A stretch of 64,000 bases of DNA from Deltaproteobacteria bacterium. GTDB lineage: Bacteria > Desulfobacterota > Desulfarculia > JACQYL01. Both the position numbers and the translations under genes were made by a program. The stretch covers positions 1-64,000 of the forward strand of contig JACQYL010000029.1 in NCBI GenBank assembly GCA_016208165.1. The letters are read 5' to 3'. The notes below the pieces were generated by a model, which saw only the letters and a program-made list of their open reading frames with translations, made no database searches and was not told where the DNA came from. Below, piece after piece: positions 27,354 to 36,612 of the stretch. How positions within the stretch are numbered: position 1 is the first letter of the stretch; every line of letters begins with the position of its first letter.

Positions 27354-28562
27354 CTAGCCAACGGAGGAACCCTCCTTCGTGCCTGACCTGTGTGGAGGGA
27401 TTGGGTACGTCTTCGGCAGAAACCGTTCCCAGCCAAGTTCCGGATTTTGCGAACATCGGACGCCGGTTCCTTCGATCATGATGGATTTGGCGCACGTGAA
27501 GCAGAACACGCAGCGTCGAATTTCGTCGAAACGTTCTTCCAGCGCCTTGATGGGCCAATCGGGATCCACGAGGAGAGCTCTGCAAAGAGAAGCCACGTCC
27601 ATTGCGCCTTGCCGGATGGCTTTCTCCGCCGTTCGAGGATCGTGGATGTTGGGGCAGATGACCGGAATGCCGAGTCCCTGTTTGAACGCCTTGGCCTCCG
27701 CCAGCATGAGGCCTTCGCTTTCCGGAAAGGTCCATCTGAGCGCCTGGTAGCATCCGGACGACACATGCAAATAGTCCAGACCCGCCTCCTCGAACCGGCG
27801 CGCCGCCCGCACGGAGTCCTCGATTTCGAGGCCTCCCTCCACATGCTCGCTCCCGCTTATTCGGAATCCGATGACGAATTTCTCGCCCACTGTTTCGCGT
27901 ACGCCTTCGATCAAGCGGAGCGGAAGGGCCAGACGTTTATCGAAAGTCCCGCCATAGGCGTCTTGCCGCTGATTGAACAGAGGGGAAATGAATTCGGCCA
28001 CCAGGTATCCGTGGGCGCCGTGGAGTTCAACCCCGTCAAAACCCGCCTCTTTCAGTGTCCTGGCCGCGGTTATTGCGCCCCGGATCAGCTCCTCGATCTC
28101 GTCCGTGGTCAACGGTCTCGGGGGTTCGCCCTGAACCTCTCCGATCATTTTCAACGGTTTGGGCAGATTCCGTTGGTCGATACGCGCGGGAACCGCCGAA
28201 GGGCCGACGAGGTCTCTCCTTGGATGCCTGAAGAGAGCCTGAGCCCCTTGTCCAAGCACAATTTGAACCACGGCTTTGGCGCCCGCAAAATGAATTACTT
28301 CGGCAAGCTCCTTCAATCCTTTGCGGTACGGATCGCCCATGCAGGCCAGCCCGCGGCGCATACTGAATGCGTACTTTCCCGTGAATCCGGCGCCCTCCAC
28401 GATAACCAGGCCGACCCCGCCTCTGGCCCGTGCGCTATAGTGGCAGAGGAGTTGATCCGTTACCTCTCCTTTGTCCGTGCAATAGCCCATGTGGGTGGGG
28501 CCGAAAGCGACGCGGTTTTTCAGGGTCATCGACCCGATACGAATCGGCTCGAACAGCTTCAT
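27354..28562 (-). CDS. Short OYE-type FMN/[4Fe-4S] oxidoreductase without FAD domain
   Basis: 402-residue NADH:flavin oxidoreductase homologue with a single TIM barrel, HGAHGYLVAEFISPLFNQR signature and a cysteine set Cys-x2-Cys-x2-Cys-x12-Cys near residues 352-373. It stops right after this iron-sulfur motif, where the full-length enzymes at 2435 and 50416 continue with about 270 residues of FAD/NAD(P) domain. The usual FMN-contacting His segment (QIVHGGR in the paralogues) reads QIVLGQG here, so the flavin pocket is altered. GGAGGA precedes the ATG. It must take electrons from a separate partner, such as a ferredoxin or flavoprotein. Placed between the CoA ligase (convergent) and acyl-CoA dehydrogenases (divergent). 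Confidence 0.8.
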   Translation of the reverse strand: MKLFEPIRIGSMTLKNRVAFGPTHMGYCTDKGEVTDQLLCHYSARARGGVGLVIVEGAGFTGKYAFSMRRGLACMGDPYRKGLKELAEVIHFAGAKAVVQIVLGQGAQALFRHPRRDLVGPSAVPARIDQRNLPKPLKMIGEVQGEPPRPLTTDEIEELIRGAITAARTLKEAGFDGVELHGAHGYLVAEFISPLFNQRQDAYGGTFDKRLALPLRLIEGVRETVGEKFVIGFRISGSEHVEGGLEIEDSVRAARRFEEAGLDYLHVSSGCYQALRWTFPESEGLMLAEAKAFKQGLGIPVICPNIHDPRTAEKAIRQGAMDVASLCRALLVDPDWPIKALEERFDEIRRCVFCFTCAKSIMIEGTGVRCSQNPELGWERFLPKTYPIPPHRSGTKEGSSVG

Positions 28563-28974
28563 TAGTTCCTCCCTCGAAAAAACGAACTTCTATATTTGTG
28601 CGATCCATTTAGAAAAAGGTCAGTTTCAAGAGATAGTTCTTTGCGAAAAAGGTCCGCTTGTCAAGAACACGATCGAACCATGACGCCGGATTTCTGCTTG
28701 GAGTTCAGTTATGCGGCATTCCATCACGGACAGGTGCGCTCGAGGCTTGTGGCCGAAACACCGGCAATAACCGGTGCCCGAACTCAGATGAGTCTTGGAA
28801 ATCCAACGGTGGTAGGGTAGTATCTCCAGGTCAACTCGCTTTTTCGGTCTCGTCCGGGGATTTCAACCGGAAGCCGGTCTTTTCACGAAAGGAAGGAACC
28901 GATATTCAACCAAAAGCTGCCCAGATAAGCACCGTGGGTGTTCCCCAGGACCTGTCCACATAAAGGAGGAACGG
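28563..28974. other. Divergent intergenic region between OYE and acyl-CoA dehydrogenases
   Basis: About 410 bases. A hairpin CACCGG-N6-CCGGTG lies at 28759-28776. The ribosome site AAAGGAGGA precedes the dehydrogenase at 28975. I found no convincing promoter pair on either strand and no gene. Confidence 0.4.
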
Positions 28975-30201
28975 ATGGATTTCAGACTCAGCCCGAAGGA
29001 AGAAGCATTCAAGAGTGACCTGCTCTGCTGGCTGGAGCAAAACCTGCCCGAAGGCTACCGCTCCGGTGAGTATCGGCTGCCGGATACCTGGGAAAAGCGC
29101 GTTCAGGAATACAGCCGTTTTCAGAAGGCGCTTTTCCAGGGCGGCTATGCAGGGATACGGTATCCCAAAGAATATGGGGGAAGGGGCGGAAGCCTCATGG
29201 AGGAGATCATTGTCCTGGAACTGCTCGCTCCCATATACAGGGATTTCGGTAGTGTTGGGATTATCGGGCATGGTATGGCCAGCCCCACGATTCACATCTG
29301 CGGAACCGAGGAACATAAGCGATCTTTTTTGCCCAGGATTCTGGACGGCAGTCACATCTGGTGTCAGGGATTCAGTGAGCCCAACGCGGGATCGGACGTG
29401 GCGAACGTGTCTACCCGCGCCGAGAAGCGTGGCAACGAATATATCATCAACGGACAAAAGACCTGGACCAGTTTTGCTCACATCGCGGACTACTGTATTC
29501 TCTTGGCCCGAACCGATCCCAACACGGCCAAGCACAAAGGGTTGAGCTATTTTCTGATGGACATGAAGCTCCCCGGAATTGAAGTGCGGCCCATCCGACA
29601 AATAACGGGCGAGCCCGAGTTCAACGAGGTTTTCCTGGAAGACGTGCGAGTGCCCGAGGCAATGCGCGTAGGGGTTGAGGGACAGGGGTGGCAGATAGCC
29701 ATCACCACCCTGATGTTCGAACGCGTCATCGGAGATATCAGCATGGCGGCTCTGTATTCCGATGAGCTTAGGAGGATGCTGAACATGGCCGGGCAGGTGA
29801 AGCGGAACGGACAGGCTGTTCTGGAGAACCCCATATACCGGCAGCAGATGGCCCAGTGCTACATCGAACTCATGGTTCTCAAGTACAACGGGTATCGGAA
29901 CGTATCCAAGTTGATCAAGAACGAGATTCCGGGCCCCGAGGGCTCCATCGGTAAACTCCTGTGGAGCGAGCTGCACCAAAAGATGGGCGAGACGGCCATG
30001 CAGATACAGGGTCCTTATCATCAGATCATGAAGGATTCGCCGTCGGCCATCGACAACGGATTCTGGCAGCACCTGTTTCTGAGAAGCAAGGGCAACACCA
30101 TCGAGGCCGGCACCTCGGAGATTCTGAGGAATATCATAGGAGAACGCGTACTGGGTCTGCCCAAAGATGTCTCAAGAGCCGTCCGGCGTGAAGGGAGGTA
30201 A
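28975..30201 (+). CDS. Acyl-CoA dehydrogenase, probable alpha partner
   Basis: 408-residue FAD enzyme that introduces a 2,3-double bond into an acyl-CoA and passes electrons to ETF. Family landmarks: WCQGFSEPNAGSD, INGQKTWTSFAH, and the C-terminal IEAGTSEILRNIIGERVLGLP (about 376-396). In classical short/medium-chain enzymes the catalytic Glu directly precedes the Gly of that motif; here it is Ala378 with Glu377 one step earlier, as in FadE-type subunits. The next gene, four bases away, encodes a second, different acyl-CoA dehydrogenase. Such pairs in steroid and cyclic-acid degradation form alpha2beta2 enzymes with one active site per dimer; this reading is inference. Confidence 0.87.
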   Translation: MDFRLSPKEEAFKSDLLCWLEQNLPEGYRSGEYRLPDTWEKRVQEYSRFQKALFQGGYAGIRYPKEYGGRGGSLMEEIIVLELLAPIYRDFGSVGIIGHGMASPTIHICGTEEHKRSFLPRILDGSHIWCQGFSEPNAGSDVANVSTRAEKRGNEYIINGQKTWTSFAHIADYCILLARTDPNTAKHKGLSYFLMDMKLPGIEVRPIRQITGEPEFNEVFLEDVRVPEAMRVGVEGQGWQIAITTLMFERVIGDISMAALYSDELRRMLNMAGQVKRNGQAVLENPIYRQQMAQCYIELMVLKYNGYRNVSKLIKNEIPGPEGSIGKLLWSELHQKMGETAMQIQGPYHQIMKDSPSAIDNGFWQHLFLRSKGNTIEAGTSEILRNIIGERVLGLPKDVSRAVRREGR

Positions 30202-30205
30202 AGGA

Positions 30206-31348
30206 ATGGACCTGAGCTTCAATGAAGACCAGATTGAAATCGCAAGGCAAGCCCGTCGGTTCCTGGACAACGAGTGCCCCATGGACAAGGTGAGGCTGCT
30301 CCTCGAGGATGAACATGGATGTACGGACGAGTTATGGTCCAAAATGGCGGAAATGGGATGGATGATGCTGAGGATCCCGGAATCCTACGATGGCATGGGC
30401 CTGGATCTTCTGGACCTCTGCGTTGTGCTCATAGAGATGGGCCGTACGGCGTTGCCGGGACCTTTCTTCTCGACAGTCCTCCTGGCTGCGGAGACGCTGT
30501 TGGAGACCGGGAGCGACCACCAAAAGCAGGCATTTCTGTCCCGAATAGCTTCGGGTGACATCCGGGGGACCCTGGCCCTGCACGAGCCGGCCGGAGGGGC
30601 GGTACCCGGATATGTTCAAATGGAAGCCCGGGCCGACGGTGATGGGTATATTCTGAATGGCGTCAAGGGGTTCGTGCCGGATGCCCACGGAGCCGATTTC
30701 ATCATCTGCGCGGCCCGGACCATGCCCGGCAACGATCCTGCCGAAGGGATCTCTCTCTTCCTTTTGAATCGGGAGACACCGGGCGTTTCGGTGAATCTTC
30801 TGAAGACCATGGACCAAGGTCGAAAGCTTTGCGAGGTGCATTTTGACAAGGTCCGCCTGCCACGACAAGCCGTGCTGGGTGAGGTTCACCGGGGATGGGC
30901 GCCTTTACGCAGGGTGTTGCAGAGGGCTCAGGTAGGTTTGTGTGCGGAAAGTGTGGGCGGCGCTCAGCGGGCCATGGAGATGGCCGTCGAGTACGCGAAG
31001 ATACGTCACCAGTTCGACCAGCCCATAGGAAGCTACCAGGCGATCAAGCACCGGTGCGCCCAGATGCTTCTCGAAGTCGAGGGCTCGCGATCCGTGTTAT
31101 ACTGGGCCGCTTGGGCCCAGGACCATGGAAGCTCCGAGGAGGCTGAACTCGCCGCTTCCGTTGCGAAAACGTATTGCTCGGAAACGTTCAGGAACGTTTC
31201 GGCGGGGGCCATCCAGGTGCTTGGTGGAACGGGCTTCACATGGGAGCATGATATGCACATCTACCTCAAACGGGCCAAGGCCAATGAGGTGGCCTTGGGG
31301 GACCCCGCCTACCATAGGGAAGAAGTGGCACGGCTCATCGGCTGCTGA
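30206..31348 (+). CDS. Acyl-CoA dehydrogenase, probable beta partner
   Basis: 380 residues. The start at 30206 follows GGGAGG and gives the family N-terminus MDLSFNEDQIEIARQARRFL; an upstream in-frame ATG inside the previous gene is unlikely. The C-terminal FAD-binding half is well conserved (KIRHQFDQPIGSYQAIKHRCA, QVLGGTGFTWEHDMHIYLKRA), whereas the N-terminal half is more diverged (LALHEPAGG replaces the usual FAD-contacting segment). This asymmetry is what one expects for one half of a heteromeric enzyme with the upstream protein. The pair sits with TRAP, CoA ligase and a short OYE protein, fitting beta-oxidation of a branched, cyclic or aromatic-derived acid. Confidence 0.87.
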   Translation: MDLSFNEDQIEIARQARRFLDNECPMDKVRLLLEDEHGCTDELWSKMAEMGWMMLRIPESYDGMGLDLLDLCVVLIEMGRTALPGPFFSTVLLAAETLLETGSDHQKQAFLSRIASGDIRGTLALHEPAGGAVPGYVQMEARADGDGYILNGVKGFVPDAHGADFIICAARTMPGNDPAEGISLFLLNRETPGVSVNLLKTMDQGRKLCEVHFDKVRLPRQAVLGEVHRGWAPLRRVLQRAQVGLCAESVGGAQRAMEMAVEYAKIRHQFDQPIGSYQAIKHRCAQMLLEVEGSRSVLYWAAWAQDHGSSEEAELAASVAKTYCSETFRNVSAGAIQVLGGTGFTWEHDMHIYLKRAKANEVALGDPAYHREEVARLIGC

Positions 31349-31407
31349 TTCGTGCCTGATGTTATTCGGACCGGGCGATCCTCAGGATTTAATGTAAGTC
31401 CATCCAT

Positions 31408-31448
31408 AGAGGCCGGGGTACTTCGCGATGATGAATGCCCCGGCCTCT
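31408..31448 (+). terminator. Candidate terminator after the acyl-CoA dehydrogenase pair
   Basis: Perfect 11-bp arms AGAGGCCGGGG (31408-31418) and CCCCGGCCTCT (31438-31448) with a 19-base loop, followed by GTTTATTG. The T tract is weak, so termination efficiency is uncertain. Confidence 0.55.
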
Positions 31449-31560
31449 GTTTATTGCACTTTTCGCTCTGTGCGCTTCCCCCGGAAATCGAGTTTGAGTA
31501 AGCCTCCTGAGACCGAGAGAATTCAAAGGATCCCTTCCGACTCCTTCGCCTCGGGACAGG

Positions 31561-32358
31561 CTAAACAATCGGGTGGGTCGAAACGCGCACCTCTTTCACG
31601 CCGGGCACACGTCTTGCCGCCTCCTCGATCCTTGCAACGACTTCTCCTTCCTGCTGCATCCTGCATTTGGTGTCCACAAATAGGACACCGTTCTCTGCGC
31701 AAACGCTTACTGGGGGCCATTCCTTCACGATCTCCACTTTTGCCCGAGAGGCCAGCACGATGTTGGCAAGAATCCTTCGGGACTCGTCCGTGGTCTGGAA
31801 ATGAGGCAGCCTCGCGGTGTGGCAGACGATGTCCACTGCGTCGGACACCGTCATTTTCCCGATATGAAGCACCAGATCGTATTGGAATGGATCCGTCGTA
31901 TCAACGCCATATAAAGCCATGGCCCATTTATGCCGTTCGTGATCATCTTTCTTGAGCACATGCCGTGCCTCGTCTTCGGAGATCTTCTCTCGCTCCATTT
32001 CGAGCCGAATCCGGTCTTCCAAATCGGCAAGAATACGGACTTTCAACGCGTGGCCTACGTTCTTCAGGAAAAAATGGCCGGCCAGTCCGTGGTAGACAAT
32101 GTTGTCCTTTTGCATATGTTGCAGGAAAGCCTCTTCTATAAAAGCCACATATTTTTCTTTGCCAAAAGTAAACCGGCCTAGCACGGAGGGAGCGTCGTGG
32201 AGCGCACGCACGAGTTTTATTTCCGGAATGTTGAACTGTTCGGACGCCTCGAGTAGAATATCACGAGACACGCATTCATAGCCCAACTCTTTGGCCACCT
32301 TCTCGGCAATTTCCTTGCCTTTGCTATAAGAGCCGCGTGAAATAGTTACTATGGCCAC
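31561..32358 (-). CDS. Cytidylate-kinase-like protein with C-terminal extra domain
   Basis: 265 residues. GTG start at 32358 has AGGAGG eight bases upstream. The first 190 residues fit the cytidylate-kinase-like family (VTISRGSYSKGKEIAEKVAKELGYECVSRDILLEAS; later RIRLEMEREKISEDEAR and KDDHERHKWAMALYG). The P-loop is of the SRGSYSKGKEIA type rather than classical GxxGxGK, as in this family. The last 70 residues (SRAKVEIVKEWPPVSVCAENGVLFV) look like a small BON-type alpha-beta domain. Substrate is unproven. No operon partner is adjacent. Confidence 0.75.
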   Translation of the reverse strand: MAIVTISRGSYSKGKEIAEKVAKELGYECVSRDILLEASEQFNIPEIKLVRALHDAPSVLGRFTFGKEKYVAFIEEAFLQHMQKDNIVYHGLAGHFFLKNVGHALKVRILADLEDRIRLEMEREKISEDEARHVLKKDDHERHKWAMALYGVDTTDPFQYDLVLHIGKMTVSDAVDIVCHTARLPHFQTTDESRRILANIVLASRAKVEIVKEWPPVSVCAENGVLFVDTKCRMQQEGEVVARIEEAARRVPGVKEVRVSTHPIV

Positions 32359-32669
32359 GGGGAACCTCCTTTGTTTAGTTTCAATGTGCGCACATGGTAT
32401 GTATCGTGGTTGAAAACGGCAGCGACGTTTTCATGCGCCGATTCGCACAAGGTTAATCTAAGCGGACCGTACTCTAACCCGGAGGGTTTGGGAATGTAAA
32501 TACCCTATCGCGTGAATTCCGGGAAACAGTTGGCTAATTCTAAAAGGGCGTCCGGTACGTTTCGCCCCGTTCGCCAAGACCCCGGCGCTCAACCCTATTC
32601 CAAAAGAGGAAGTCCAAAGCCCCCCGGAAGCGCAAGAATGCGTTGCCCGTGGGGATTTGATACATCGTT
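32359..32669. other. Intergenic region with a 12-bp palindrome
   Basis: About 310 bases between two minus-strand genes. ATGTGCGCACAT at 32384-32395 is a perfect palindrome, about 25 bases upstream of the kinase-like gene's GTG start, a plausible operator. Otherwise nothing recognisable; no strong terminator is seen for the caspase-like gene. Confidence 0.4.
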
Positions 32670-34268
32670 CTAATAGAACTTCAACCGGTGCGTCAATTGC
32701 ATACTTCGCCCGTCCACGAGCTGAACCCGGATTTTGATCTCAAACGTTCCCCACCCTGACGTGGACAAAGGGAAGGCGTGCGGCCCTTGACCCCTGTCGC
32801 ATACCTTTCTGACGGGGTTAGGAAAGGTCGGATGGAGCGTGTACTCCACACATTGAACCACAGCCAAATCACGATCCTCCCCCTGAATAAATACCGTCCA
32901 ATTCCACGCCTTCTCCCCTACCCTTTGTGAGACATTACCCGTGGTAAAGTGCGGCCATTCGGCCTTGGCAGGGGAAAGTCGGACCTCGATGTTTTTGTCC
33001 TCGCCCGGCAACAGATTTATCCAGCTATCATATGGTTCCCATCCCTCGGCGGATACCTCGAGACGATAGCTACCCGGTTTGAGCTCCATTCCTTGAACAA
33101 ACCCGGGCTTGATGTTAACGAGCTTCACCCGGGCGCCATCGGGCTGTGTGGACACATTAAGCCGGGCGTTGTCGACTCGTTCTTTTTCAAGGTCTACGTA
33201 AAGGGAAACGGTTCGGCCCGCTTGAAAAGAAACTCTTCTGGAAAAGAGATTGTACCCTTCTTTTCGGACCGTAACCTCGTGTTCGCCCACAGAGACCGGG
33301 ACATCTGAAAATGGCGTGACCCCTACTTCGATGCCGTCCAAAAAGACCTGAGCGTTGTCCACATTGGAGTCCACGGTCAGCCCTCCCTTTCCCCCGAGCG
33401 GAGTGAGCGTTGCGATGGTCTTGTGGAATACGAAATCTCCTTCATCCAGATCCGGATCCTTGATTTTTCCATATTGAGGCGTCTGCCGCGCATCGTAGGA
33501 AAGCACCTTTCGATGAAGAAACATGCCCAGTTCCGTGCCCGTCACGTAGCCGTCACGGTCAAAGTCCGCTTCTCCGTCAATGGCCCGGACAAAGGAAGGC
33601 ACGAACACGCTCCTGGCGGGTACGGTTTCCCCTGCGCTCCCGGCTGTGATGAATTGACGAACGGGCCGCGCGGTAAGATCCGAAATGTGAGGAGGCTGTT
33701 CCGGTAGGGCGCGAACTTTGAAAACCGTTCCAGAGAAACAGCTGTCGAAAAGAAACAGGGCGTGCCTGGATTCAATACGCCGGGCCCAAGTTACGATTTG
33801 CCTCATGCTGATGGCCTTTTGAACGAATCCAATGTCGTCGAATCTGGGATCAGGGGCGTCGGCAGGGACGATATAGCCTTCTTTTCCTTCTTTGCGTGAA
33901 TGCCCATGCCCCGAAAAGAAGAAGAGTAACCGATTATCCTCATACAGACCGTAACGATTGATGAATTCCTCGAAAGCCCGTTTCATTTCGTCGGCTCCCG
34001 GGTTGAGGACTTTCTCAACGTTGAAACCCTGTCCTTTAAGGGCGGATTCGACTCCTTCCAACTCATCAGGTATGTTTTCCAGATTTGGCCACCCGGCCGT
34101 ATAATTGGAAACTCCGATCAGCAGAGCGTAACTTTGATGATAACTGCCCACTTGCCGTCCCGTATTGTCCTTGATAACGCGAATGCCCTTATCGCTCCAT
34201 GCCGAAGCGGCCGTCAGCCACAAAACGGCAAGGAGAACGGCCAAATTCAGAATGCTCGTCCTCTTCAT
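32670..34268 (-). CDS. Secreted caspase-like protease with EF-hand, PEGA repeats and a YEATS domain
   Basis: 532 residues. A signal peptide (LAVLLAVLWLTAASAWS) is followed by a C14 caspase-like domain with catalytic His121 in FFSGHGHS and Cys177 in FDSCFSG. Residues 235-246 form an EF-hand calcium loop (DFDRDGYVTGTE). Two PEGA repeats follow (about 297-365 and 370-433), a surface carbohydrate- or protein-binding module. The C-terminus (about 438-532) has the YEATS pattern: YTLHPTFPNPVRKV, then STSGWGTFEIKIRVQL and the final LTHRLKF. Prokaryotic YEATS domains are described in counter-invader and signalling proteins. It lies 34 bases downstream of a hybrid histidine kinase, so both are probably one operon. 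Confidence 0.85.
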   Translation of the reverse strand: MKRTSILNLAVLLAVLWLTAASAWSDKGIRVIKDNTGRQVGSYHQSYALLIGVSNYTAGWPNLENIPDELEGVESALKGQGFNVEKVLNPGADEMKRAFEEFINRYGLYEDNRLLFFFSGHGHSRKEGKEGYIVPADAPDPRFDDIGFVQKAISMRQIVTWARRIESRHALFLFDSCFSGTVFKVRALPEQPPHISDLTARPVRQFITAGSAGETVPARSVFVPSFVRAIDGEADFDRDGYVTGTELGMFLHRKVLSYDARQTPQYGKIKDPDLDEGDFVFHKTIATLTPLGGKGGLTVDSNVDNAQVFLDGIEVGVTPFSDVPVSVGEHEVTVRKEGYNLFSRRVSFQAGRTVSLYVDLEKERVDNARLNVSTQPDGARVKLVNIKPGFVQGMELKPGSYRLEVSAEGWEPYDSWINLLPGEDKNIEVRLSPAKAEWPHFTTGNVSQRVGEKAWNWTVFIQGEDRDLAVVQCVEYTLHPTFPNPVRKVCDRGQGPHAFPLSTSGWGTFEIKIRVQLVDGRSMQLTHRLKFY

Positions 34269-34302
34269 TGGTTTTCCTCGCTTCTGATGTAGCGTGTGGG
34301 CT

Positions 34303-36612
34303 TCATCTCAAGGGCACGACGGAAAGAATTTCTTTGAGTTTCCTCGACAGTTGAGAAATTGTCAAAGGCTTCTGCAGAAAACCTTCAGCCCCTGCGTTCA
34401 GGATCTCACGCGCCGGCCCGTCAACCGAATAGCCGCTGCAAACGATTACTTTCAGATTTGGGCGCGCTTCGACAAGCAGCAGATACAGCGCCTTACCCCC
34501 CATGTCCGGCAATACGACATCCAGAATAGCAAGATCAATTTCTCTATCAAACGTTTTGGCGATTTCTAAAGCCTCTTTGCCTGTCTTTGCTCTCAACACG
34601 CGATAGCCCATAGCCTCCAGCATTTCCGAGGTTACGTTCATAACCATTTCTTCGTCTTCAATAACCAGAATGGTCCCACCCAGTTCCGGAGTATCGGGCT
34701 TTTCGTTTTCTTCCTCGACCGCATGAGGTTCAAGGGCGGGGAAGTAAAGCCTGACTATGGTGCCTTTTCCCATTTCAGATGCAACCGTGATCCAACCTCC
34801 GTGGTTCTTCACAATGCCATATACGGCCGCCATACCCAGACCTCGACCGGTGGACTTGGTTGTGAAGAAAGGTTCGAAGATCCGCTGCTTTGTAACTTCA
34901 TCCATTCCTTTTCCGTTATCCTCGATGCTCACGCATACGTAACGTCCGGGTACCACCTGAAAACCGTTTATCCGATCCTGGCTGATGGCTTCGTTTGCGC
35001 ACGAGATCCGAATTCTACCCTTCCCTTCAAGCGCTTCAGATGCGTTGTTCAATATGGCGGACAGCACCATTTGCAGCTGAGTCACGTCTGCTTCGACACT
35101 CCGCACATCGGGCGGCAGCTTTGTCTCCACCTCCATTGAATCCTTGAGCGAATCCAGAAGTACGGGCAGCGTGTCTCGAATGAAGTCACTCATTACTACC
35201 TCTTTGACCCGATATTTTCCTCCCCGGGCGTAAGCCAGAAGCTGTTCGGTAAGCTGGGTCATGCTTCGGGCGGATTCCCTCATTGATTTAAAATACCTCG
35301 CTACTTTGTCCCGATCCTCATAGTTTATGCTTGCCAGATCCAAGTAGCCGGTTATGGCAGATATTTTATTGTTGAACTGGTGAGCTATTCCACCCGCCAA
35401 GGTAGCAATGGCGTCCACTCTCTTGACGGCATTGAGTCTGTATTGAAGTGTTTGCTTCTCCTCCTCCACCAGTTTCCGATAAGTAATATCTTTTGCAAGT
35501 ACAACGATTCCACTGGGGGTTGGATAGACATTTACATCAAGAAAATAGCGTGTGGACTTAATCTCGATTTCAGACTCCGAACTGTTCGCCTCACCGGTAC
35601 TTAAAACGTTGATACATAGTTGTTCAATCATTGACCCCTTGATGCCTGCAAACAGTTCATAGAAAGAGGTTCCGATAGCCTCGGCCGCAGGAATCCCGGT
35701 AAGATTCTCGGAAGACTTATTCCAGAAAACGCAGTTCAGCCCACGATCCAATGCGAAAAAGACATCCGTGATTCCGTCGGAAAGCTGCCTATAACGCTCC
35801 TCGCTCTCCCGCAGCGCCTCTTCGGCGCGCCTGCGCACAGATATTTCATCATTCAGCTGCTTATTCGCATTTCTAAGGTCGCTGGTTCTTTCTATAACTC
35901 GCTTTTCCATCGCTTGCTGGGCGATGAGCAATTCTTTCTCAACGTACTGCAAATGGTTTGTCTTCTCTTCAAGCTCGATATTCTTTTTGCGTAGATCCCG
36001 CTCACTTCTTTTCAAGAGACGCCCGGTATACGCCGAGACAAAAGCCGCCACCTGAAGATAACAGATCACCGTGATTACTATGGCGGCCTGATTCAGTCCG
36101 GGCAGGGGCATACTTTGGAGGGGGTCCTGACTGGGAAGGAATCCGAAATGCTCCAATGCCACCGAGCCGGCCAGGGCAATTCCACAAAACGAAGCTACGA
36201 TAAACGGTAATCTCCAAGGGCCGATTGCACCCAAATACGCTGTGAGGACAGCGTACAGGGGTGTCAAGTACAAGGCCCTGATGCCTCCCAGGAAGTAGAT
36301 GACAGCCGTGTACCCGATGACATCCAATAGATTGACGAAAAGAGAGAAACCATCCGCAAGCCGTCGATTCGAAATGCGCCTCAACAACCACAAAACGGGC
36401 GGATTGATCAGGATGAGGTAAACGACGGTAGCACTGATACCGAAGAAGTTGTTCGGTCCGATAAGATGCAACCCGTAAGCCGTCAAGGCGAACAGCCACA
36501 TGAATAAACTTGCGCCCGATCGGAGCCAGGCTCCTTGATAATGATACTTGTAAAGCCGCCGCAAGTACTCGGGTTCAGACATTTTGGGATTCGGGTTTTG
36601 GACGCGCATCAT
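34303..36612 (-). CDS. Hybrid sensor histidine kinase (membrane sensor, PAS, HisKA, HATPase, REC)
   Basis: 769-residue inner-membrane kinase. About six helices (residues 28-200) form an integral-membrane sensor, then a coiled coil (RLLKRSERDLRKKNIELEEK), a PAS domain (about 270-385), a HisKA box with phospho-His in AGGIAHQFNNKISA, an ATPase with NNASEALEGKG, DNGKGMD and GRGLGMAAVYG, and a C-terminal receiver (VIEDEEMV; phospho-Asp in LAILDVVLPDMGG). AGGA precedes the paired ATG start. The signal is unknown. Because the next gene encodes the caspase/PEGA/YEATS protein, the kinase may control or sense processes linked to that protease. Confidence 0.9.
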   Translation of the reverse strand: MMRVQNPNPKMSEPEYLRRLYKYHYQGAWLRSGASLFMWLFALTAYGLHLIGPNNFFGISATVVYLILINPPVLWLLRRISNRRLADGFSLFVNLLDVIGYTAVIYFLGGIRALYLTPLYAVLTAYLGAIGPWRLPFIVASFCGIALAGSVALEHFGFLPSQDPLQSMPLPGLNQAAIVITVICYLQVAAFVSAYTGRLLKRSERDLRKKNIELEEKTNHLQYVEKELLIAQQAMEKRVIERTSDLRNANKQLNDEISVRRRAEEALRESEERYRQLSDGITDVFFALDRGLNCVFWNKSSENLTGIPAAEAIGTSFYELFAGIKGSMIEQLCINVLSTGEANSSESEIEIKSTRYFLDVNVYPTPSGIVVLAKDITYRKLVEEEKQTLQYRLNAVKRVDAIATLAGGIAHQFNNKISAITGYLDLASINYEDRDKVARYFKSMRESARSMTQLTEQLLAYARGGKYRVKEVVMSDFIRDTLPVLLDSLKDSMEVETKLPPDVRSVEADVTQLQMVLSAILNNASEALEGKGRIRISCANEAISQDRINGFQVVPGRYVCVSIEDNGKGMDEVTKQRIFEPFFTTKSTGRGLGMAAVYGIVKNHGGWITVASEMGKGTIVRLYFPALEPHAVEEENEKPDTPELGGTILVIEDEEMVMNVTSEMLEAMGYRVLRAKTGKEALEIAKTFDREIDLAILDVVLPDMGGKALYLLLVEARPNLKVIVCSGYSVDGPAREILNAGAEGFLQKPLTISQLSRKLKEILSVVPLR

